The translations under genes were made by a program, and so were the position numbers. Shown here one piece after another: positions 1 through 5,372 of a stretch of 7,022 nt of DNA. Position 1 is the stretch's first letter. Every line of letters starts with the position of its first letter. The stretch is from Euzebyaceae bacterium (lineage in GTDB: Bacteria; Actinomycetota; Nitriliruptoria; Euzebyales; Egibacteraceae), in contig JACCXR010000192.1 in NCBI GenBank assembly GCA_013696915.1, forward strand, positions 1-7,022. Direction: 5' to 3'. The notes beneath the pieces are model-generated. The model was not told the origin of the DNA. It did not search any database and saw nothing but the letters and a program-made list of their open reading frames with translations.

Positions 1-447
1 TCGCTGGTGAGCCTGTACGCGGCGACGGGCGCGACCATCATCGAGGCTCCGGTCGAGGCCGGCGCTCTCGACGACACGCTCCAGACCGAGCTCGGGCATC
101 CCGTCGTCGGGTCGTGGCATGCCATGGCCAGCGGGGGGGAGCAGCAGCTGACCTACCGCGTCCGGACCCCTGACGCCTGGACCCAGGACGGCGAGCTGGT
201 CACGTACCGCTTCACCTACCAGCATCAGACCACCATCCCGCCGACGCGTCTGCGGCTGACGGTCGCGGTGCCGGAAGGGACCGAGGTGCGATCGATGCCA
301 CGCGGCGCCACCGTGCGCGACGGGAGGGTGGTCGTGGAGGACGAGGCGCAGGGCGACCTGGCGGTGGAGGTGACCTTCGGGCTCCCCGCGCCGGACGGCA
401 CCTGGGCGCGGCTGACCCTTTGGCTGTCTTCGCCGCTTTTCTCCTGA
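1..447 (+). CDS. C-terminal part of a probable exported DUF4012-like protein (5' end outside window)
   Basis: The frame is open at the first base and ends with TGA at 445-447, so this is the last ~148 residues of a longer protein. The GTG at position 7 is probably internal rather than the true start. The fragment alternates hydrophobic and polar residues as in a beta-sandwich (for example SLYAATGATIIEAP, then QQLTYRVRTPD, then RLRLTVAVPEGTEV) and has no membrane helix, motif or catalytic residue I can name. It resembles the C-terminal beta-rich part of actinobacterial DUF4012 proteins, which are membrane-anchored extracellular proteins often found near polysaccharide genes. That match is from memory of the family's look and is only moderately secure. 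The coding status itself is well supported by strong G/C at third positions and by the absence of a competing frame. Confidence 0.6.
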   Translation, partial: SLVSLYAATGATIIEAPVEAGALDDTLQTELGHPVVGSWHAMASGGEQQLTYRVRTPDAWTQDGELVTYRFTYQHQTTIPPTRLRLTVAVPEGTEVRSMPRGATVRDGRVVVEDEAQGDLAVEVTFGLPAPDGTWARLTLWLSSPLFS

Positions 448-455
448 CTGGGGGT

Positions 456-483
456 GTTACAGTGCGTGAGCGTGTGGTACTGT
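456..483 (+). promoter_or_regulatory. Candidate promoter of the LAxTG surface-protein gene
   Basis: GTTACA (456-461) and TACTGT (478-483) are separated by 16 bases. They fit an actinobacterial -35/-10 pair, with TACTGT matching the TAnnnT pattern. An alternative -10 is TACAGT at 458-463, which would leave a longer leader. The segment also contains a short inverted repeat, ACAGT (459-463) and ACTGT (479-483). This stretch is less GC-rich than its surroundings and sits between a stop at 447 and a start at 543. No transcription start is known, so the exact elements are inferred. Confidence 0.35.
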
Positions 484-530
484 GCAATCAGAAAGATACG
501 CAGCGTAGCCTCGAAGGCGGGGCCAATCTC

Positions 531-535
531 GGAGG
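531..535 (+). promoter_or_regulatory. Ribosome binding site fixing the start at 543
   Basis: GGAGG lies 7 bases upstream of the ATG at 543. It favours this start over upstream in-frame TTG/GTG codons (from 420) that overlap the preceding gene and would place about 40 charged residues before the signal peptide. The ATG at 538 is in another frame. Confidence 0.8.
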
Positions 536-542
536 AAATGTC

Positions 543-911
543 ATGGGAACGCAGTTGCGGGCAGGTCTGGTCCTGCTCATCGTCTCGCTGGCGCTGGTCG
601 CGCCGGCCGCGGCGGCCGGAGCGCAGGAGGCCGCGTGCTATCCCGTGCCTCCGGGCGGTTGCACGGACGTCTCGCCGGTCGTCATCACGCCGGTTCAGGC
701 TCCGGGCGGCACGGCGCCGAACGCCGGCACCGCTCCAAGCGGCGGCACGGCGGCGCAGCCGTCGCTGAGCTCCACGGGTGTCGCGCAGGGCGCCCTCGCG
801 AGCACCGGATTCGAGGTCACGGTCTGGATGGCGCTGGCCGCCGGGCTCATCGGTGTGGGAGCGGCCTCGCTGCTCGCCGCCAGGATCCGCAGCCGGTCCA
901 CGGCCGGCTGA
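543..911 (+). CDS. Small secreted LAxTG-anchored surface protein (class E sortase substrate)
   Basis: This 122-residue protein has the full layout of a sortase substrate. Residues 1-27 form a signal peptide (MGTQLR, hydrophobic core LVLLIVSLALV, AAAAGA near the predicted cleavage). Next come a short Cys-Pro-rich segment with Cys33 and Cys40, which could form a disulfide, and a Gly/Ala/Pro/Thr-rich linker (about 53-74). The sorting motif LASTG is at 85-89, followed by a membrane helix (about 92-113) and a basic tail (RIRSRS). LAxTG is the motif known for actinobacterial class E sortases, so the protein is probably linked to the cell wall or a pilus-like structure. No folded domain is visible; the mature part is only about 58 residues. 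A second LxxTG-like motif, LSSTG (75-79), sits 10 residues before the first. No sortase gene lies in the window. An intrinsic terminator follows directly. Its specific role is unknown. Confidence 0.85.
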   Translation: MGTQLRAGLVLLIVSLALVAPAAAAGAQEAACYPVPPGGCTDVSPVVITPVQAPGGTAPNAGTAPSGGTAAQPSLSSTGVAQGALASTGFEVTVWMALAAGLIGVGAASLLAARIRSRSTAG

Positions 912-933
912 CCGGCTGACCGAGCCACCGTCA

Positions 934-969
934 GGCCCCGGGTAGGCTTCGGCCCGCCCGGGGCCTTTT
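934..969 (+). terminator. Rho-independent terminator after the LAxTG gene
   Basis: A perfect 9-bp GC stem (GGCCCCGGG at 934-942 with CCCGGGGCC at 957-965) encloses a 14-base loop and is followed at once by TTTT (966-969). It lies 22 bases after the stop at 911 and ends upstream of the next gene's start at 995. This separates the surface-protein gene from the SCP2 gene. Confidence 0.85.
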
Positions 970-982
970 CGTGCCCTTCGTC

Positions 983-988
983 GAGGAG
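983..988 (+). promoter_or_regulatory. Ribosome binding site fixing the start at 995
   Basis: GAGGAG is centred about 9 bases upstream of the GTG at 995. The in-frame GTG at 971 would encode this site inside the protein and has no comparable site of its own, because the terminator stem lies immediately before it. The later start is therefore preferred. Confidence 0.7.
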
Positions 989-994
989 CGAGCC

Positions 995-1405
995 GTGCCG
1001 GTCTTCCCGAGTGAACAGTGGATCAGCGCCTTCTGCGCCGAATTGGCTGCCGACCCCGACGCCGGATCGGTGGCGGCCGCGCTGGACGGGGTGTACCGGT
1101 TCGTCATCGAACCAGCCGGCCCGCTGCCGGAGCGGCACAGCTACGACGTCGCGATCCGGCCGGCGGGGGACGGCGCCGACGTGACGCCGGTGCCCCACAG
1201 CCCCGACGTCCCCCGGCTGACGCTGACCGCCGACTACGAACGCTGGCGCCAGCTGGTCCGTGGCGAGCTCGACATTCCGATCGCCGTGATGCTCCGCCGC
1301 CTCCGCCTGAGCGGCGACCTCGGCGCGCTGACGGGCCGCATGGGCAGCGCGAAACCGCTGCTGCGGGCGCTGGGGGCCGTTCCCACCCAGTGGCTGGGCG
1401 CCTGA
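995..1405 (+). CDS. SCP2 sterol-binding domain protein
   Basis: This 136-residue cytosolic protein fits a single SCP2-type lipid-carrier domain. The C-terminal half has the family's typical order: a beta strand then DYERWRQLVRGELD (about residues 82-95), then IAVMLRRLRLSGDLGAL, then a terminal helix. Members bind a hydrophobic ligand such as a fatty acyl chain or sterol in a tunnel, and no catalytic residues are expected. The length is normal for a stand-alone domain. The GTG start at 995 is set by the GAGGAG just upstream; no separate promoter is obvious between the terminator (to 969) and the start, so transcription may begin in or near the terminator region or depend on read-through. It converges with the macro-domain gene; the 66-base gap between their stops has only imperfect GC stems. 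The domain call is good, but the ligand and partner are unknown. Confidence 0.75.
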   Translation: MPVFPSEQWISAFCAELAADPDAGSVAAALDGVYRFVIEPAGPLPERHSYDVAIRPAGDGADVTPVPHSPDVPRLTLTADYERWRQLVRGELDIPIAVMLRRLRLSGDLGALTGRMGSAKPLLRALGAVPTQWLGA

Positions 1406-1471
1406 GCCGCTGCTGAGCCGAAGCCCCGCGGCCGTCCGCCCGGGGGGAGTGAACCGGGAGTGGGGCTGGCG

Positions 1472-2044
1472 TCAGGCGCCTGCCGCCTCGACGGCGTCGG
1501 CGAAGAGCCCGGACAGGGCCGCGTCGTAGCCGACCAGCCGCACCTCGCGCACCGACCGGGGGGCCCCCGCCAGCCAACGGGCCGCCTCCCGGGCGATCGC
1601 GCGGGCGGCCTCGGCTGGGGGGTAGCCGAAGATGCCGGCGGAGATCGCCGGCAGCGCGACCGTCGTGGCCCCGGCGGCGTCGGCGGCGTCGAGGGCTGCG
1701 GTCACCGCCGCCCGGAGCCGCGGCTCGTTGTCCCGATCCCTGCGCCACCGCGGCCCGACGACGTGGACGATCCGGTCAGCGGGCATCCGCCCGGCGGTCG
1801 TGACGGCCGCTCGGCCCGAACCGACCGGCCCGTGACGGGCGACCCACGCGTCGGACTCTGCCTGGACCTCGGGGCCGCCGGCGCGGGCCAGCGCCGCCGC
1901 GACGCCGCCGCCGTGCGCGAGCCGTTCGTTGGCGGCGTTCACCACCACGTCGACCCGCTGCGCGGTGAGGTCCCCCCTGACCACGACCAGCGCCGCCGAT
2001 CCCACCTGCCGGCGCGCGACCACGGTGCCCTCGCTGTCATCCAC
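1472..2044 (-). CDS. Macro-domain protein (ADP-ribose binding/hydrolase, Af1521-like)
   Basis: This 190-residue protein is essentially one macro domain. Visible motifs are GDLT (24-27), VVNAANERLAHGGGVA (34-49, the ADP-ribose-binding Asn-Ala-Asn and Gly-rich loop), VVGPRW (95-100) and the phosphate-binding ISAGIFGYP (134-142). The AHGGGVA loop is closer to archaeal Af1521 than to the YmdB/MacroD type. Family members bind ADP-ribose and many remove mono-ADP-ribose from proteins or deacetylate O-acetyl-ADP-ribose; which applies here is unknown. The start is chosen at GTG 2044-2042. The frame is open further up to 2239, but that part is Arg/Ser-rich and overlaps the end of the DUF5319 gene. The 40-base gap after that gene suggests it is the last gene of the three-gene minus-strand operon. 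No DarT-like toxin is adjacent. Confidence 0.85.
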   Translation of the reverse strand: MDDSEGTVVARRQVGSAALVVVRGDLTAQRVDVVVNAANERLAHGGGVAAALARAGGPEVQAESDAWVARHGPVGSGRAAVTTAGRMPADRIVHVVGPRWRRDRDNEPRLRAAVTAALDAADAAGATTVALPAISAGIFGYPPAEAARAIAREAARWLAGAPRSVREVRLVGYDAALSGLFADAVEAAGA

Positions 2045-2084
2045 GCCCGCCAGTGTGCACCGCGGGCCGGCCCGCCGACGGCGG

Positions 2085-2645
2085 TCAACCGCCGGGCAGT
2101 CCGCGCAGCGGCGGGACCCTGGCGCCGCGCAGCAGCTCGGTGACGTCCGCCGCCGCCCAGCCGCGCTCGAGCAGCGCCTTCGCGATGCGCGCCGGCCCGA
2201 GGTGCGTGCCGCAGGTCGGGCAGTGGACGACCGGCTCACCGCCGTCCGGCAGCGCGACGCCGCAGAACGGACACCCGCCGACGGGCGTGGCGTGGACCGG
2301 GAGGACCGGCCCGCCGGCGTCCGCCATGCCGTCGAGGTAGCCCTGCGCGTAGTCCCAGTCGACGTAGTCCTCGGGCGATGGGTCGTAGGCCGGTTCGTGC
2401 ATCGGCGTCTCGCCCGACTCCAGCAGCGCCCTCAGGTTGTGCTCGAGCATCTCCCACCCGTAGAAGTGGTCGGTGAGGCAGTCGTCGCAGAACAGGCTGA
2501 CGCCTTTGAAGCCCTCCGCCTCGAAGGTGTGACGGAAGGCGGCGAGGTCGTCGAGGTCCCGCCGGACCCGCGCCGCCTCGCGGCGGTCCAGGGGGACGGG
2601 GGCGACGTCGTCGTCTTCGGTCCCGTCGTCGAAGTCGTCACTCAT
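2085..2645 (-). CDS. DUF5319 family protein with C-terminal zinc ribbon
   Basis: Residues ~20-110 match the DUF5319 family as I recall it from mycobacterial Rv3412. They comprise a charged helix (REAARVRRDLDDLAAF), GFKGVSLFCDDCLTDHFY with the cysteine pair C53/C56, GWEMLEHNLRALLESG, and the signature HEPAYDPSPEDY (83-94) followed by VDWDYAQGYLDG. Rv3412 also lies next to guaB3/guaB2, so the neighbourhood is conserved. This protein is 186 residues, about 50 longer than Rv3412. The extra tail carries CPFC (125-128) and CPTC (142-145), a classic four-Cys zinc ribbon, then a helix (PARIAKALLERGW). The acidic N-terminus (DDFDDGTEDDD) suggests flexibility. Its start overlaps the end of the glycosyltransferase gene by 8 bases (ATGAGTGA), so translation is probably coupled. 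The biochemical role of DUF5319 is not known to me; a zinc-binding, nucleic-acid or protein contact role is inference. Confidence 0.85.
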   Translation of the reverse strand: MSDDFDDGTEDDDVAPVPLDRREAARVRRDLDDLAAFRHTFEAEGFKGVSLFCDDCLTDHFYGWEMLEHNLRALLESGETPMHEPAYDPSPEDYVDWDYAQGYLDGMADAGGPVLPVHATPVGGCPFCGVALPDGGEPVVHCPTCGTHLGPARIAKALLERGWAAADVTELLRGARVPPLRGLPGG

Positions 2646-3975
2646 CGACGCGAAAGCCTATCGACTCACGGGCGACGGTTCGGCGCCGGACCCTGCCCCG
2701 GCTGTGGGAAGGCGCGCCCACGAGCCCGGCGCAGAGGAGGAACGGGGCCAGGTACCAGTCCTGGTAGTTCGTCCGCTGAACGAACGCGAAGAGGAAGGGC
2801 ACCAGGAGCGCGAAGGAGAAGGCGGCGGCGGTGCGCGCGGTCGAGGCCGGCGCCGGGGCGGCTCTGAGCTTGCGGCCGGCCCACCACCCCCCGGCGAGGC
2901 CGATGCCCGCGCCGAGGCTGCCGACGGCCCGGAGCGCAGCCTCGCCGGTCCCGACGAGCCGGTAGACCGGCGCCCAGGTCGAGTACTCCAGGACGGCGCC
3001 GGGCTCGCTGCGCCCGACGGGCTCGAGGATGGCGGCGATCCCGTGCAGGCCGGGTGCGGGCCACAGGAGGAACGGCATCTGCAGGAGCACGGGGACCGCG
3101 GCGGCGAGCAGCGCCGCCCGTGGCCCCGCCGCCGCGAGCAGGAGCGGCAGGAGGACGACGGCCGCCGGCTTCACGCTCACGGCGACGCCGGCGAGCACGG
3201 CGCTGAGCGCTACACGCCCCCGGGCGAGGGCGACCGCCGCCCCCAGGGCGGCCAAGCCGAGCAGCAGGTCGTTGGCGACCGTCATCCCGGAGTCCCGGAT
3301 CAACGTCGGCGAGAGGGCGTAGGCGGCCGCCGCGATCACCCCGCCCCGCGGGTGACCGGCCGCGGCCCCCGCCAGCGCGAGCGCCACCACGGCGGCGACC
3401 TCGCCGGCCAGCACGGTCAGGCGCGCCCCGGCCCACGCCTCGCCCGCGAGCTCCCGGGGGGCGAGGGCGACGAAGGGCAGGTGGGCGAGCAGCGACCCCG
3501 CCGGGTACTGGTAGGTGCCGGCGACGGTCTCGGGGTTCGGCTGGGTCCACGGGTTGCGGCCGTCCAGAAGCTGGCGGGCCGCCGTCTCCGAGGCGCGGGG
3601 GATGTCGGCGATGCCGGGGTCGAGCCACGCCAGCGGCGCGCGCAGCACGATCGCGAGGGCCGCGAGGCCGAGCACGAGCGGCCACCGGGCGGGCCGCGCG
3701 GCGGCGTCGGGCGGCGCATCGCCGCGCAGCCGTCCGGCGAGCCACAGGCCCAGCGCCACGAGGATGCCCGTGAGGATCAGCCAGCGGAGCGGGAAGGGCA
3801 ACCACGCCGGGGGGTTGTGGAGCAGGAACGTCGGCAGGGTAGACAGGCCGATGGCGAGTGCGGCGCGCGGCCGGGCCCGCAGGACGACGAGCGCGGCCGC
3901 CAGCAGCGGCGCAGCGGCGATCCACAGTGCCAGGTACCGGGGGATGCCGGGCCCGTAGGTGAGGAGCGCGCGCAC
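2638..3975 (-). CDS. Polytopic membrane glycosyltransferase (GT-C fold, GT87/mannosyltransferase-like)
   Basis: This 445-residue protein has about ten hydrophobic segments: roughly 13-33, 39-55, 63-85, 99-117, 155-172, 182-205, 211-226, 235-250, 256-300 (two spans), 350-366 and 384-420. The first long external loop holds acidic residues (D119, D124) and DGRNPW (138-143) then TYQYPAG (154-160). Further on are VKP (268-270) and YQDWYLAPF (404-412) near the end. This pattern is typical of actinobacterial GT-C enzymes (GT87/PimE/MptA-like) that move sugars from polyprenyl-phosphate donors to lipid or glycan acceptors on the outer face of the membrane. Donor and acceptor cannot be read from the sequence. 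The start is GTG at 3975, with no strong ribosome binding site. It heads the minus-strand operon and is divergent from guaB3. A transporter or other polytopic protein is a less likely alternative. Confidence 0.75.
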   Translation of the reverse strand: MRALLTYGPGIPRYLALWIAAAPLLAAALVVLRARPRAALAIGLSTLPTFLLHNPPAWLPFPLRWLILTGILVALGLWLAGRLRGDAPPDAAARPARWPLVLGLAALAIVLRAPLAWLDPGIADIPRASETAARQLLDGRNPWTQPNPETVAGTYQYPAGSLLAHLPFVALAPRELAGEAWAGARLTVLAGEVAAVVALALAGAAAGHPRGGVIAAAAYALSPTLIRDSGMTVANDLLLGLAALGAAVALARGRVALSAVLAGVAVSVKPAAVVLLPLLLAAAGPRAALLAAAVPVLLQMPFLLWPAPGLHGIAAILEPVGRSEPGAVLEYSTWAPVYRLVGTGEAALRAVGSLGAGIGLAGGWWAGRKLRAAPAPASTARTAAAFSFALLVPFLFAFVQRTNYQDWYLAPFLLCAGLVGAPSHSRGRVRRRTVARESIGFRVDE

Positions 3976-4016
3976 GCCGGGAGGCTACCGGTGCGGCGCG
4001 TGGCCGCCGCCGCGGT

Positions 4017-4022
4017 TACAGT
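4017..4022 (+). promoter_or_regulatory. Candidate -10 element of guaB3
   Basis: TACAGT fits the actinobacterial TAnnnT -10 and is the only A/T-containing hexamer of this type in the 118-base divergent gap (3976-4093). It would give a start near 4029 and a leader of about 65 bases. No -35 is recognisable, which is common in this phylum. The surrounding 9-mer GTTACAGTG also occurs at 456-464 in front of the LAxTG gene. I see no matching promoter for the divergent glycosyltransferase in the same gap. Confidence 0.4.
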
Positions 4023-4079
4023 GAGGCCACCCTTCCCCGCCCGGTCGCCCTGGCGTACCCGGGTCCAGCCCAGCGAGCC

Positions 4080-4085
4080 GAGGAG
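4080..4085 (+). promoter_or_regulatory. Ribosome binding site that places the guaB3 start at 4094
   Basis: GAGGAG ends at 4085. That overlaps the upstream GTG (4085-4087), so it cannot serve it, but it sits 8 bases before the in-frame GTG at 4094. The shorter product begins MAEIEIGIGK, the usual beginning of GuaB3 proteins. Confidence 0.75.
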
Positions 4086-4093
4086 TGGCGACG

Positions 4094-5260
4094 GTGGCGG
4101 AGATCGAGATCGGCATCGGCAAGAGCGGCCGCCGGGCCTACGGGTTCGACGACATCGCGATTGTCCCGTCGCGCCGGACCCGGGACCCCGAGGACGTCGA
4201 CGTCAGCTGGCAGATCGACGCCTACGAGTTCGCCCTGCCGCTGCTGGGGTCGGCGATGGACGGCGTCGTGTCGCCGCGGACCGCGATCGAGCTCGGGCGG
4301 CTCGGTGGGCTCGGCGTTCTCAACCTGGAGGGGCTCTGGACCCGGTACCCGGACCCCGAGCCGCTGCTGGCCGAGATCGCCGAGCTCGACGCGTCGCTCG
4401 CGACGGCGCGCATGCAGGAGATCTACTCGGCGCCGGTCCAGGAGGACCTGATCGGCCGGCGGATCGAGGAGCTCAAGGCGGCCGGGGTCACGGCCGCGGC
4501 CAGTCTGACGCCGCAGAAGGTCGAGCGCTGGCACAAGCTCGCGCTCGACGCCGGGCTGGACATCCTCGTCATCCAGGGGACGGTCGTCTCGGCCGAGCAC
4601 GTCTCGACCCGCAGCGAGCCGCTCAACCTCAAGGACTTCATCGCCCGTTACGACATCCCGGTGGTGGTCGGTGGGTGCGCGAGCTACTCGACGGCGCTGC
4701 ACCTGATGCGCACGGGCGCCGCCGGGATCCTCGTCGGCGTCGGGCCGGGCAACGCCTGCACCACCCGGGGGGTGCTCGGCATCGGCGTGCCGCAGGCGAC
4801 GGCGATCGCCGACGCGGCCGGCGCCCGCAGCCGGCACCTTGAGGAGACCGGCCGGTACGTCCACATCGTCGCCGACGGCGGCATGCGCACGGGCGGGGAT
4901 GTCGCGAAAGCGATCGCCTGCGGCGCCGACGCCGTGATGCTCGGCTCGCCGCTCGCCCGCGCCGAGGAGGCGCCTGGTCGCGGCTGCCACTGGGGCATGG
5001 CGACCTTCCATGCCGACCTTCCCCGTGGCGCGCGGGTGCGCGTGGACCAGATCGGGTCGCTGCGGGAGATCCTGCTCGGCCCGGCGATCGAGAACGACGG
5101 CACCCGCAATCTCTTCGGGGCGCTGCGGACCTCGATGGCGACCTGCGGCTATGCGACCATCAAGGAGTTCCAGCGCGCGGAGGTCATGGTCGCGCCCTCG
5201 CTGCAGACGGAGGGCAAGCACTACCAGCGCCAGCAGGGCGTCGGCATGGGCCGCCGCTAG
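4094..5260 (+). CDS. guaB3: GuaB3 family IMP dehydrogenase homologue
   Basis: This is a (beta/alpha)8-barrel protein of the IMP dehydrogenase/GMP reductase superfamily, 388 residues long and lacking the CBS insert that makes true IMPDH about 490-500 residues. It matches the actinobacterial GuaB3 branch: RRAYGFDDIAIVPSRRTRDP at the N-terminus, GRLGGLGVLNLEG, DILVIQGTVVSAEHVS, TALHLMRTGAAG and KAIACGADAVMLGSPLA. The nucleotide loop reads GVGPGNACTTRGVLGIGVP with Cys222 in the position of the catalytic IMPDH cysteine, and D261-GGMRTGG forms the phosphate/IMP-binding segment. As I recall them, Streptomyces and M. tuberculosis GuaB3 lack this Cys, so this copy looks catalytically intact. The enzyme probably acts on IMP/XMP/GMP with NAD(P); IMPDH-like versus GMP-reductase-like activity cannot be decided by eye. 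The divergent operon with DUF5319 matches the mycobacterial neighbourhood. No clear terminator follows; a 6-bp stem at 5297-5302/5314-5319 has no T run. Confidence 0.95.
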   Translation: MAEIEIGIGKSGRRAYGFDDIAIVPSRRTRDPEDVDVSWQIDAYEFALPLLGSAMDGVVSPRTAIELGRLGGLGVLNLEGLWTRYPDPEPLLAEIAELDASLATARMQEIYSAPVQEDLIGRRIEELKAAGVTAAASLTPQKVERWHKLALDAGLDILVIQGTVVSAEHVSTRSEPLNLKDFIARYDIPVVVGGCASYSTALHLMRTGAAGILVGVGPGNACTTRGVLGIGVPQATAIADAAGARSRHLEETGRYVHIVADGGMRTGGDVAKAIACGADAVMLGSPLARAEEAPGRGCHWGMATFHADLPRGARVRVDQIGSLREILLGPAIENDGTRNLFGALRTSMATCGYATIKEFQRAEVMVAPSLQTEGKHYQRQQGVGMGRR

Positions 5261-5347
5261 TCGCTTCGAAGGCAGACGCGGCCGAGGCGCCCCAGCCGGC
5301 GGAGTCGTCCCAGCCGCCGAGCGCGGCCACGTCCCGGTCGCTGGCCT

Positions 5348-5368
5348 GGCAACAATGGTAATATTGCC
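5348..5368. promoter_or_regulatory. Imperfect 21-bp palindrome over the ATPase promoter (candidate operator)
   Basis: The arms GGCAA (5348-5352) and TTGCC (5364-5368) pair perfectly. Seven of the ten symmetric positions match across the 21 bp, around an A/T-rich centre that is striking in this GC-rich DNA. A further GGCAA half-site follows at 5375-5379, within a TGGCAACA repeat seen at 5347-5354 and 5374-5381. The palindrome covers the likely -10, so a bound repressor would block transcription. The regulator is unknown; autoregulation by the downstream winged-helix protein is only a guess. Confidence 0.4.
5356..5364 (+). promoter_or_regulatory. Extended -10 promoter driving a leaderless ATPase mRNA
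   Basis: TGG then TAATAT (5359-5364) gives a TGn-extended -10 with five of six bases of the TATAAT consensus. Transcription from such an element would start about 7 bases downstream, at 5371-5373, which is the ATG chosen as the gene start. There is no Shine-Dalgarno sequence before that ATG, in keeping with leaderless translation, which is common in actinobacteria. No -35 is evident. Confidence 0.5.
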
Positions 5369-5372
5369 GCTG

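Noticed and set aside
420..542. Upstream extension of the LAxTG protein to TTG 420
   Set aside because: It would overlap the preceding gene and bury the signal peptide, whereas ATG 543 has a well-spaced GGAGG.
1422..1467. Bidirectional terminator between the SCP2 and macro genes
   Set aside because: AGCCCC (1422-1427) can pair with GGGGCT (1462-1467) and there are imperfect inner stems, but no T run lies on either strand and the loop is long.
2045..2239. Upstream extension of the macro-domain frame to ATG 2239
   Set aside because: The extension is Arg/Ser/Ala-rich and overlaps the DUF5319 coding region. The domain is complete when started from GTG 2044.
1472..2645. A DarTG-like toxin-antitoxin pair built on the macro-domain gene
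   Set aside because: The neighbour is a DUF5319/zinc-ribbon protein with no ADP-ribosyltransferase features, and no DarT-like gene is present in the window.
2704..4842. A 712-codon plus-strand open frame opposite the glycosyltransferase and running into guaB3
   Set aside because: The product is a monotone run of Gly, Arg, Pro, Glu and Gln with no domain. It is antisense to a clear membrane protein and overlaps guaB3 in another frame, so it is a GC-rich shadow frame.
4016..5221. A 401-codon minus-strand frame across guaB3
   Set aside because: Arg/Asp/Pro-rich antisense shadow of guaB3, without start signals or recognisable domains.
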